Made by a program: the position numbers and the translations under genes
The notes under the pieces: model-generated
Database searches by the model: none
Told to the model about the DNA's origin: nothing
Seen by the model: the letters and a program-made list of their open reading frames with translations, nothing else
Shown here: in pieces, positions 27,170-34,668 of the stretch
How positions within the stretch are numbered: position 1 is the stretch's first letter
How the letters are laid out: every line of letters begins with the position of its first letter
NCBI GenBank assembly: GCA_029880285.1
Contig: JAOUOS010000002.1
Span: forward strand, 151,465-215,464
Source of the DNA: Spirochaetia bacterium
Lineage (GTDB): Bacteria; Spirochaetota; Leptospiria; Turneriellales; JAOUOS01
Length of the DNA stretch: 64,000 bases
Reading direction: 5' to 3'

Positions 27170-28167
27170 AAGTTGTAGTAAAACCATACGCAAAGGCTTT
27201 TATTAATTTTGCCGCTCATAGAGATGATATTTTGTGCGTTACGGCAGATTTGACAAGTTCGTGTGAAGTAGACGGTTTTAGAGATTTATATCCCAATAAA
27301 TTTATATCAATGGGTATGACCGAACAAAACATGATGAGTTTTTGCGGGGCTTTAGCTCTAGAAGGATTTTATCCTTTTATTCATACATTCGCGGTTTTTT
27401 TATACCGGCGGCCCCTTGATCAAATTATCGCTTCTGTGGCTTTTCCTAACCGAAAAGTTAGATTAATGGGATTTTTACCGGGAATTACCACACCGGGAGG
27501 CATTACTCACCAGGCCATTGAAGATATCGCTGTACTGCGTTCACTGCCGAATATGACTATACTTGAAACGGGTGACGCCACCGAGGTAGAAACAGTTTTA
27601 AATATTGCCGACTCCATTGAAGGCCCTGTATACGTAAGAATCTTAAGAGGAGAAGTAATAAGATTATTTGACACTCCTTTTGAATTTAACAAACTAAGAT
27701 TACTGCAAAAAGGATCAGACATACTGCTTTTAACTAGCGGCATTATGACAGAAGAAGCCTTAAAAGTAACAAGTTTACTAAAAACTAAGAATATTTCAAT
27801 ATGCCATCTTCATGTATCTACCTTAAAACCTTTTGCGCAAACAGAATTTTTAGATTATTTAAGCTCTGTAAAAAAAGGTGTTATAACTATGGAAAACCAC
27901 ACAATTGTGGGAGGCCTGGGCTCAATTGCTGCAGAAATAATGGCTGAAAACGGAATAAATAAGAAATTAATACGCCTTGGATTAAAAGATACATTTGCCC
28001 ACGGTGCCAGTTTAAAATATTTAATGAAAGAATATAAAATGGACGCAGCAGCTTTAATTGAAGCTGTTGAAAGTTTATTGAATATTAAGACATTTATTAC
28101 CGAAAATGATTTTATTGACACTAGAGATGAATTAAAACAAGTTATTGATAAAACCGAAGACTTATGA
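27166..28167 (+). CDS. Transketolase, C-terminal (pyrimidine-binding) subunit
   Basis: 333 residues, the second half of transketolase. KFISMGMTEQNMMSFCGALAL carries the catalytic Glu that activates TPP, followed by LPGITTPGGITHQAIEDIAVLRSLPNM (in part). The C-terminal transketolase domain contains HTIVGGLGSIAAE. Together with the preceding subunit it gives 634 residues, close to a single-chain enzyme. It is translationally coupled on both sides: 4-nt overlaps with the N-terminal subunit and with the RuBisCO-like gene. Confidence 0.93.
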   Translation: MKVVVKPYAKAFINFAAHRDDILCVTADLTSSCEVDGFRDLYPNKFISMGMTEQNMMSFCGALALEGFYPFIHTFAVFLYRRPLDQIIASVAFPNRKVRLMGFLPGITTPGGITHQAIEDIAVLRSLPNMTILETGDATEVETVLNIADSIEGPVYVRILRGEVIRLFDTPFEFNKLRLLQKGSDILLLTSGIMTEEALKVTSLLKTKNISICHLHVSTLKPFAQTEFLDYLSSVKKGVITMENHTIVGGLGSIAAEIMAENGINKKLIRLGLKDTFAHGASLKYLMKEYKMDAAALIEAVESLLNIKTFITENDFIDTRDELKQVIDKTEDL

Positions 28168-29288
28168 ACAATGAAAGATTTCATGTTACCTATAGAATAA
28201 AGGCCGATGAAAAAACCGCACACACTGCGGCTAAAATTATCTGTCTTGAACAAACCGTAGAATTATCTGAACATCTCGTAAAAGATGACTATATTAAGGA
28301 AAATATTATAGGTAAAATTGAACATTTTATTTTTATTTCAGAAAATCTTTTTGAAGCCAATATTAGTTATAATGTAGAAACAACAGGTTTTGAATTGCTT
28401 CAGCTTCTTAATGTAATTTTCGGCAATACGAGCATCAAACCGAATATTCAGGTTTATGATATAAAATTATCTGATACTTTATATCAAAAGTTCAAAGGTC
28501 CGCGCTTTGGTATTAAAAAAATAAGAAAAATATTAAATATTTATGAAAAACCCCTTTTGTGTTCAGCTCTTAAACCAATGGGTAAATCGGCCGAAGAGAT
28601 GGCTTCAATGGCTTACGCCTTTGCTAAAGGCGGTGTTGATATTATAAAAGACGATCACGGCCTTTCAAACCAGAGTTTTTGTTTATTTGAAGACAGGGTA
28701 AAAGCCTGTTCAGATGCCGTAAAAAAAGCAAATAGAGAAACGGGTAAAAACTGTCTGTACGCGCCGCATATTACCGGCAGATATGAAACAGTATTTGAGC
28801 GGGCATTTTTTGCTATTGAAAATGAGGCAGGCGCACTTCTTATATCTCCCGGCCTATGCGGTTTTGACACAATGCTCGCGCTAAGTGAAGACATGCGTAT
28901 CGATGTTCCTTTAATCTCTCATCCCTCATTTTTAGGCGGTATGTTAACCAGCCCTCATTCAGGATTTACCCATAAAATACTGCTTGGAAAAATGCAAAGA
29001 CTGGCAGGCGCAGATGCTTCTATTTTTCCTAATTACGGAGGCAGATTTTCATTTTCACGGGAAGAATGTGAAAGCATAAAAAACGGCTGCACTGAATTTA
29101 TGGGAAATTTTACTTCTATATTCCCTATGCCGGGCGGCGGAATGAATGAAGAAAGAATTCCCGATATGATAGATTTGTACGGCCATGATGTTATTTTTTT
29201 AATGGGCGGGGCTCTTTTTAACAATACTTTAAATATAAGCGAATACTGCAAACATATATTAATTAAAATGGGACGCGCAAATGAATGA
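28164..29288 (+). CDS. RuBisCO-like protein (form IV)
   Basis: 374 residues with the complete RuBisCO large-chain plan: N-terminal domain (CLEQTVEL), GPRFGIKKIRKIL linker, then the barrel. SALKPMG matches the Lys175 loop (K137 here). GGVDIIKDDHGL keeps the carbamylated Lys201 and Asp203 but has His for Glu204. IFPNYGGRFSFS replaces the GKLEG loop, so Lys334 is lost. MPGGGMNEERIPDMI matches the SGG phosphate loop. It should therefore not fix CO2 but enolise or cleave a related sugar phosphate. It overlaps the transketolase subunit by 4 nt. Other RLPs act in methionine salvage or apiose catabolism; the substrate here is unknown. Confidence 0.92.
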   Translation: MNNERFHVTYRIKADEKTAHTAAKIICLEQTVELSEHLVKDDYIKENIIGKIEHFIFISENLFEANISYNVETTGFELLQLLNVIFGNTSIKPNIQVYDIKLSDTLYQKFKGPRFGIKKIRKILNIYEKPLLCSALKPMGKSAEEMASMAYAFAKGGVDIIKDDHGLSNQSFCLFEDRVKACSDAVKKANRETGKNCLYAPHITGRYETVFERAFFAIENEAGALLISPGLCGFDTMLALSEDMRIDVPLISHPSFLGGMLTSPHSGFTHKILLGKMQRLAGADASIFPNYGGRFSFSREECESIKNGCTEFMGNFTSIFPMPGGGMNEERIPDMIDLYGHDVIFLMGGALFNNTLNISEYCKHILIKMGRANE

Positions 29289-29337
29289 AAAAACGATTGT
29301 CAGCAGAAATAAATCATATTTTAAGGATTATAAATGA
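29281..29337 (+). CDS. Possible 18-codon coupling ORF between RLP and pssA
   Basis: An ATG at 29281 inside the last codons of the RuBisCO-like gene opens 18 codons (MNEKTIVSRNKSYFKDYK), and its stop overlaps the pssA start (ATGA at 29334-29337). Such an arrangement could carry ribosomes from the RuBisCO-like gene to pssA across the 45-nt gap. It may be chance in AT-rich DNA. Confidence 0.25.
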   Translation: MNEKTIVSRNKSYFKDYK

Positions 29338-30083
29338 TTAAAAGTTGGATTCCCAACGGTTTATCTCTGGGAAACTTAACATTCGGATTCTTATCAATAC
29401 TTGTAGTATCTCACGCAAATACAACTTCGCGGTATGAACCACATGAAGTTTTTTTTCTGGGAAGTATATTTATTTTAATAGCAGCTTTATTTGACGGGTT
29501 AGACGGGCCTTTAGCTCGAAAACTATCTGCTGAATCAGCCATTGGCGAACAGCTTGACTCTCTAGCCGATTTAACAACTTTTGGGTTAGCCCCCGGTTTT
29601 TTAATGTATCATGTTTATTTCTCGGCTTTTAATATAAGTTTTAAAGGTTATGATTATCCTATTGGTATGGCGGTTTCGGCTATTTATCCTATGTGCGCGG
29701 CCTATCGGCTGGCGCGGTTTAATGTATCGCATGACCCAAAAACTTTTTTAGGGCTGCCCTCACCTATTGCCGGCATTTTTATCGCGCTTATACCGCTTAT
29801 ATGTCAAAATTATAAAATGCCGTTATGGAGCACTGTAAGCATCTTTTTAATCATTTCTTTATTAATGGTAAGTAATATACGCTATTCAAAACCTACCAGA
29901 GGTTTAACATCAAAAATAACAATCTATCGTTTAATAACGGCCGTTATATTGATTAGTTTCTTAATATTATGGTTGGGATGGTACTGGGTTGTATTTTCAA
30001 TTATAGTGCTTTATATTTTTTCAGGCTTCTTAGCTTTCTTTCTTTTACTTATTCAAAAAATCCGTATCGGTTCCAATCATTAA
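29334..30083 (+). CDS. pssA: CDP-diacylglycerol-serine O-phosphatidyltransferase
   Basis: 249 residues, 6-8 TM segments. The CDP-alcohol phosphotransferase motif is DGLDGPLARKLSAESAIG then QLDSLAD, matching DG(x)2AR(x)8G(x)3D(x)3D. The opening SWIPNGLSLGNLTFGF is typical of phosphatidylserine synthase. It makes phosphatidylserine from CDP-diacylglycerol, the first step to phosphatidylethanolamine. It lies 45 nt after the RuBisCO-like gene and may share its transcript. A phosphatidylserine decarboxylase is not in the window. Confidence 0.9.
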   Translation: MIKSWIPNGLSLGNLTFGFLSILVVSHANTTSRYEPHEVFFLGSIFILIAALFDGLDGPLARKLSAESAIGEQLDSLADLTTFGLAPGFLMYHVYFSAFNISFKGYDYPIGMAVSAIYPMCAAYRLARFNVSHDPKTFLGLPSPIAGIFIALIPLICQNYKMPLWSTVSIFLIISLLMVSNIRYSKPTRGLTSKITIYRLITAVILISFLILWLGWYWVVFSIIVLYIFSGFLAFFLLLIQKIRIGSNH

Positions 30084-30170
30084 AAATAAATGAAATTTAT
30101 ATTTTTAAATCATGAATTACATCAGATATTTTTCTTTTCAACCTAAACAATATTTTTAAGATAACCGGCA

Positions 30171-31067
30171 ATGAAAAATAATTTTTTGAAAATAAATAGT
30201 ATCTGCTTAATTCTGTCATTTTTTCTTATTGCGTCGAACATTTACGCTGAAAACGCAGAGACTGAAAACGCAGAGGTTGAAAACGCAGAGGTTGAAAACA
30301 CTGAGGCTGAAAATTCTGAAATTTCAAATACTGAAGAACCTGCAAACAACGAGACTGATAACACAGAGATTACAAATACTGAAGAACCTGCAAACCCAGA
30401 TACATACCTTAAAAAGAAAAAAAAATATAATAAAAAAATACAAATTTTAAAAGAAAAAGAGTCAGAAACTGCCAATAAAAAGAAAGATCAAGATAACTTA
30501 GAAACTGAAGAAGACAAAAAAACACCGGAAGACTTAAAATTAAAAAATGCGCAATTAATGGAATACTATTTAGAATCAGAGGCCTATGGATTAGCAGCGG
30601 GAGAGCATTTTTTAGTGAATATGGCAATGGGTTTTTTTTCAGGCGGCATTTTAGGCGCCATTGGGGGGCTTTCTTTTTACAAGACGGGAGATTCAGAAAA
30701 TAATAAAAAATATATTTATATTTTCTGTGGAGCGGGCGGATTAAGCGGTTTTCTCGCTGGCGCGGCTGTTACTTATTTTGAGTCAAGAAAGAATGAACAG
30801 TTTACCATAGGAACCTCTATTATGAATTATACTTTTTATGGCGCAATAGGAGGCTTTATAGCGGGAGCACTGGGAGGCGCCATACCCTACGCACAATCGG
30901 GCGATACAGGAGAAATTCTCAAATTTGGCGGATACGGTACATTGGGCGGAATTTTTACTGGTTTAACTGTTTATCTAATTAAACCTCCTGAAAATACTAC
31001 ATTTGAATTTAAATTATATGACAATTCAATTAAAAACTGGAAGTTTAATTTTTTAAGAAAATTTTAG
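30171..31067 (+). CDS. Secreted protein with Glu/Asn repeats and a glycine-zipper membrane region
   Basis: 298 residues. It has a signal peptide (INSICLILSFFLIASNIYA). Residues ~27-80 are a low-complexity stretch built from ENAEVENAEVENTE-like repeats, encoded by 15-bp tandem units. Then comes a Lys-rich coiled part. Residues ~150-265 hold glycine-rich hydrophobic segments (GFFSGGILGAIGGLSF, GAIGGFIAGALGGAIP) like glycine-zipper membrane proteins. No family is recognised. It probably sits in the periplasm or envelope. It is next to an LPP20-like lipoprotein, a Skp-like chaperone and lpxD. Confidence 0.65.
   Translation: MKNNFLKINSICLILSFFLIASNIYAENAETENAEVENAEVENTEAENSEISNTEEPANNETDNTEITNTEEPANPDTYLKKKKKYNKKIQILKEKESETANKKKDQDNLETEEDKKTPEDLKLKNAQLMEYYLESEAYGLAAGEHFLVNMAMGFFSGGILGAIGGLSFYKTGDSENNKKYIYIFCGAGGLSGFLAGAAVTYFESRKNEQFTIGTSIMNYTFYGAIGGFIAGALGGAIPYAQSGDTGEILKFGGYGTLGGIFTGLTVYLIKPPENTTFEFKLYDNSIKNWKFNFLRKF
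30249..30323 (+). repeat. 15-bp tandem repeat inside the 30171 gene
   Basis: At least four units of the form GAAAACGCAGAGGTT (starts 30249, 30264, 30279, 30294) plus a decayed fifth. Each codes for about ENAEV. Two units are identical and the others differ by a few bases. In-frame gain or loss of units would change linker length without frameshift, so copy number may vary between strains. Confidence 0.85.
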
Positions 31068-31117
31068 CTTTACACGTAAGAAATAAATATTAATTTGAAG
31101 CAAAAGGAGAAACAATC

Positions 31118-32257
31118 ATGAGAAAAGTAAAAATAAATACAAGCGCACTAATTTTAGTAATTTCTTTGGGCTGTTCCAGCGGACAAAAAACATCCGATAT
31201 TTCTGGAGTAGACAGTAACTGGGTTATAGGCGAGGGGATGGCTCAGGTGTACCAAGACGATGTGGCACTTGCCAAAGACAGGGCATTAAGAGCGGCAAAA
31301 AAAGACGCAATTCAAAGAAAACTGGGGCAGTTAATTCAAAGTAAATCAATTACTGAAAGCGGTGTTTGGGTAAAAGGAGAGGTTACCGCTAAAAGTAAAG
31401 GTCTCGTAAAAGATTATATTATAAAATCTGAAAATAAAATGGGTGATTTATATAAAATGACCATTAAAGCCGAAATTGAACCTAGTGATTTAAAAAGCGC
31501 CATAGACGATCTTCTTTCAGACTGGGAACAACCCGTTATTTTTGGCATTGTTCATGAAAAATTTGATAACAAACTAATGGATCCTTATGACAGTTACAGC
31601 CTGCAGAGTATTTCTGAGTTTTTTCTTGAAAAAAACTTTGCTATTCACAAAACCAGTTCATGGCAGGGTAAAATTAAACATCCGTTGTCAATTGAAAAAA
31701 TTGCCTCATACGCAGAAGATAATGACGCCGATTTTGATATTTTAATTTTTGGGAGCACAGAATGTACAAACGCGGGTAATGTTATGAATTCTAAACTACA
31801 GTCAGCGCAGGTTAATATTGAAATATCTATGTTTGACATAAGTACCAGAAGGCTTATGGCTGCCGCAAGTAAACACTCAGCTTCAGCGCATATCGATTTT
31901 CAATCTGGATGCAGAGCCGCCATTGAAAAAGCGGGTAAAACAATGCAAAATGATCTATTTAAACAAATGCTTAGAAAATGGGATAAAGAGTACGGCTCAG
32001 GAAAAACTGTAATACTTGAGATAAATGGTAATCTTTCTTATAAAAAATTATATGACCTTGAAAATGATTTTAGAGATCAAATAAGAGGCGTGGTAGACGT
32101 TATCGAACGCACTGTTAACCCGGGCAAAGCAATGCTAGATTTAATATATTCCGGGCAGGTAAAAGACTTAGCTCAGGAACTTGTACAAAAAAAACTTTCA
32201 GTACCCTTAACCGTAACTTCAAAAAGCGGAAGAAAAATTGTACTAAGTGTTAAATAA
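31118..32257 (+). CDS. LPP20/FlgT-like lipoprotein
   Basis: 379 residues with a lipobox (LVISLGCSSG), so a lipoprotein after LspA processing. Residues ~35-115 (WVIGEGMAQVYQDDVALAKDRALRAAKKDAI in part) match the LPP20/FlgT N-terminal fold, and residues ~130-270 form a second alpha/beta domain (DADFDILIFGSTEC). Relatives act in the periplasm around flagellar or outer-membrane assembly; the exact role here is unknown. The ribosome binding site AAAGGAGA is strong. The stop is followed by TAATG, pointing to coupling with the Skp-like gene. Confidence 0.75.
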   Translation: MRKVKINTSALILVISLGCSSGQKTSDISGVDSNWVIGEGMAQVYQDDVALAKDRALRAAKKDAIQRKLGQLIQSKSITESGVWVKGEVTAKSKGLVKDYIIKSENKMGDLYKMTIKAEIEPSDLKSAIDDLLSDWEQPVIFGIVHEKFDNKLMDPYDSYSLQSISEFFLEKNFAIHKTSSWQGKIKHPLSIEKIASYAEDNDADFDILIFGSTECTNAGNVMNSKLQSAQVNIEISMFDISTRRLMAAASKHSASAHIDFQSGCRAAIEKAGKTMQNDLFKQMLRKWDKEYGSGKTVILEINGNLSYKKLYDLENDFRDQIRGVVDVIERTVNPGKAMLDLIYSGQVKDLAQELVQKKLSVPLTVTSKSGRKIVLSVK

Positions 32258-32292
32258 TGATAACCACTAACACAGTTAATTAACAGGTAAGT

Positions 32293-32850
32293 ATTATTAA
32301 AGTTATTAAAATAACTATACTAACATATATAAAATTTGTTTTTTTTATTTTTATTTCTGCCGCAAACATATACACAGAAGAAAAAGGCCGTGTAGGTTTT
32401 ATTGATATGGAGTATGTTATTGAGAGCAGCTCTCTAAAAAACAAAATTAAAAAAGATTTTGAAAGCTATAAAACTAAAATTGAAAAAGTTCAAAACGAAA
32501 TTATTGAAAAAATTGATTCTACAAATTTAGATTTAAATATAAAAGAATCTCTTTTGGGTTTTGAAGAATATTTGCTGGAAAAAAAAAAGAAAAGAGAAGA
32601 ATTACTTCAATATGAAAATGAACTTGAAAAAACTAAAGAAGATTTAAAACATCTTAAAAGCGATTTTATGGCCAGCTTATATGATGAAATAATTACAACA
32701 TTAGAAATAATATCAGAAGAAGAAAATATTGACATTATCTTATCACATAGGAGTTCTGTTATTTACGGCAAAAATAGTGTCGATTTTAGTCAAAGAGCCA
32801 TTGACCTTTTAAATGAATTAAACAGCAGAGAAACACCCACGGCGAAATAA
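32293..32850 (+). CDS. Skp/OmpH-like periplasmic chaperone, start codon unusual
   Basis: The only ATG with domain sense (32407) falls inside the mature protein, after a signal peptide that is plainly encoded upstream (KFVFFIFISAANIYTEEK). The frame is open back to a TAA at 32281 and contains no ATG, GTG or TTG; ATT codons at 32293 and 32296, 5-8 nt after an AGG, are the best starts. An ATG at 32257 in the same frame (TAATG with the previous gene) stops after 8 codons at that TAA. The mature part (GRVGFIDMEYVIESS then long coiled coil) is Skp-like. Skp carries outer-membrane proteins across the periplasm. Confidence 0.7.
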   Translation: MIKVIKITILTYIKFVFFIFISAANIYTEEKGRVGFIDMEYVIESSSLKNKIKKDFESYKTKIEKVQNEIIEKIDSTNLDLNIKESLLGFEEYLLEKKKKREELLQYENELEKTKEDLKHLKSDFMASLYDEIITTLEIISEEENIDIILSHRSSVIYGKNSVDFSQRAIDLLNELNSRETPTAK

Positions 32851-32889
32851 GAAAATAAGAAAATAAGAAAACCAAAGAAGGAAAAGAAA

Positions 32890-33924
32890 ATGACTTTAAG
32901 TGAACTAGCCCAAAAATTAAATTTAGAATATATCGGTAATGAAAAGACAGAAATATTAGGTATTAAAGATATTGAAAGGCTTATGCCTAATTCAAACCTG
33001 CAAAATAATTATATATACGTGGTAGAATCTGAGAATCTTCTTAAAAAACATCCTCAAATAAAAAACGCATCTGCTGTATTATGTCCGCGAAAAATAGCAG
33101 AAAACTTTTCAAACGCATTAATATCTGAATCTGAAAACTTAAGACTTAAATTTATAGAGCTTCTTTCTTTATTTGAAAAAAAAGTATCAGGTACTATCAG
33201 CCCAAAAAACGCGGCCTCTATAGATAATACAGCTCAAATAGACGATACCGCTGTTATTATGCCCGGAGCGGTAATTATGCAATCGGTTAAAATAGGCAAA
33301 AACAGCATAATATATCCTAACGCTGTTATTGAACCATACGCCCAAATAGGAGATAACAGTGAAATTCATTCATGCGTGGTAATAAGCCGCTATTGCGTAA
33401 TTGGTAATAACACAAAAATTTTCGCGGGCGCGGTAATAGGAGCCGATGGATTCGGCTATTATGATCACACTGACGGCAGCCGGCATAAAATTCCGCAGAT
33501 AGGCAACGTTATAATTGGCGATTTTGTAGAAATTGGCGCAAACTCAACTATAGACAGAGCCACTATTGAAAGTACTACTGTGGGTAATCATACAAAAATT
33601 GATAATCTGGTTCAAATAGGACACAACTGCCAAATAGGAAATTATGTGTACATAGCGGGCAGCGCCGGCCTTTCGGGCTCTATTAAAGTTGAAGACGGTG
33701 TTATAATAGCCGGCAAAGCAGGCATAGCAGATCATGTAACTTTGGGTAAAAAAAGTGTTATTTTAGCTCTTACCGGGGTACCCTCTGATACCAAAGAAGG
33801 AACAGTTTATTTTGGTATACCGGCAAGACCCGTAAGAGAGGCACACAAAATAAACAGCGCTTTGGCGTCTTTGCCAGAATTAATAAAGCGGGTAAAAACC
33901 CTCGAAGAAATAAATAATAAGTAA
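32890..33924 (+). CDS. lpxD: UDP-3-O-(3-hydroxyacyl)glucosamine N-acyltransferase
   Basis: 344 residues: N-terminal uridine-binding domain (~1-100), then left-handed beta-helix hexapeptide repeats (~105-315) with GADGFGYYDHTDGSRHKIPQ and NSTIDRATIEST, and the catalytic His in IDNLVQIGHNCQIG. It adds the N-linked acyl chain in lipid A synthesis, so the organism makes lipopolysaccharide or a lipid A-like glycolipid. It lies downstream of the Skp-like gene, the classic skp-lpxD order. An AAGGAAAA ribosome binding site is present. Confidence 0.96.
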   Translation: MTLSELAQKLNLEYIGNEKTEILGIKDIERLMPNSNLQNNYIYVVESENLLKKHPQIKNASAVLCPRKIAENFSNALISESENLRLKFIELLSLFEKKVSGTISPKNAASIDNTAQIDDTAVIMPGAVIMQSVKIGKNSIIYPNAVIEPYAQIGDNSEIHSCVVISRYCVIGNNTKIFAGAVIGADGFGYYDHTDGSRHKIPQIGNVIIGDFVEIGANSTIDRATIESTTVGNHTKIDNLVQIGHNCQIGNYVYIAGSAGLSGSIKVEDGVIIAGKAGIADHVTLGKKSVILALTGVPSDTKEGTVYFGIPARPVREAHKINSALASLPELIKRVKTLEEINNK

Positions 33925-33926
33925 AA

Positions 33927-34358
33927 ATGGGCAGACTGCTTGCCGTTGATTTTGGTCGTAAATATATTGGCCTTGCCGTAACAAGCGAAGATCAAATTGC
34001 CATAACTAATTTAGAATCTCTTGAATTTCATAAAACCAATTTTTGGGAAAATTTCTTTTCTGTTATAAAAGAATATAAACCATTACAATTAATAATTGGT
34101 ATGCCTTATTCAACCGGCGAAAAATCTAACATTCTAAAAGAAATAAAAAACTTTGGCCGCCATATTGAAAAAAATATTCCTAATATATCTATTGTTTACT
34201 GGGATGAAAACTTTACGTCTATAGAAGCTGAAAATATTTTCATTGAAAAATCGGGAAAATCAAAAACCAGCCGAAAGAAGCAAAAAGAAAAAAAAGAAAA
34301 AACCCATTCTATGGCGGCCCATTTGATATTGAAGTCTTATATAGGATCTAGTGAATAA
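33927..34358 (+). CDS. ruvX: Putative Holliday junction resolvase / pre-16S rRNA nuclease
   Basis: 143 residues, YqgF/RuvX family. It opens LLAVDFGRKYIGLAVT (the RNase H-like DxGxxxIGxA motif), has LIIGMPYSTG in the middle and YWDENFTSIEAE with the later acidic residues, then a Lys-rich loop and THSMAAHLIL. Members process the 5' end of 16S rRNA and were first predicted as resolvases. It starts 2 nt after lpxD and converges with rbfA across 5 nt. Confidence 0.93.
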   Translation: MGRLLAVDFGRKYIGLAVTSEDQIAITNLESLEFHKTNFWENFFSVIKEYKPLQLIIGMPYSTGEKSNILKEIKNFGRHIEKNIPNISIVYWDENFTSIEAENIFIEKSGKSKTSRKKQKEKKEKTHSMAAHLILKSYIGSSE

Positions 34359-34363
34359 AAAGA

Positions 34364-34651
34364 TTAAACTGGCTTAAAAAAAACCTTCGGCGCGTTTTTC
34401 ATTTGAATATTTTCGGCAATTTTGGAGCGTATATATCCCGCGGCGTGAATTAAACCCTTTAAGGTTTCATTTTTTTCTTCTTCAGAACCATACACTGAAA
34501 AATATATTTCAACTAATGAAGCATCTTCAGATAACTTACATTCTAAAAAAGTCACCATAGCAATTCGCGGATCTTTTAGCTTCTTATAGTATAAATCTCC
34601 CAAAAGATGCAAAATGCGCTTTTCAAGCCTTTTGCGTTTAATTTCATTCAT
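34364..34651 (-). CDS. rbfA: Ribosome-binding factor A
   Basis: 95 residues, somewhat short for RbfA. It starts MNEIKRKRLEKRILHLLGDLYYKKLKDPRI and includes VTFLECKLSEDASLVEIYFSV and the KH-type helix AAGYIRSKIAENIQMKNAPKVFF (in part). RbfA helps mature the 16S rRNA 5' end. It comes after infB with 17 nt between, in the normal rimP-nusA-infB-rbfA order. The C-terminal tail found in longer homologues is missing. Confidence 0.93.
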   Translation of the reverse strand: MNEIKRKRLEKRILHLLGDLYYKKLKDPRIAMVTFLECKLSEDASLVEIYFSVYGSEEEKNETLKGLIHAAGYIRSKIAENIQMKNAPKVFFKPV

Positions 34652-34668
34652 TTAATTATTGTATTTTA

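Noticed and set aside
28164..29288. True CO2-fixing RuBisCO
   Set aside because: Glu204 is replaced by His, the Lys334 loop is altered, and no phosphoribulokinase is seen, so it is called RuBisCO-like only.
30229..30627. Alternative-frame ORFs over the 15-bp repeat region
   Set aside because: Open frames are produced by the repeat itself (repeated LKTQR-like peptides) and have no start signals.
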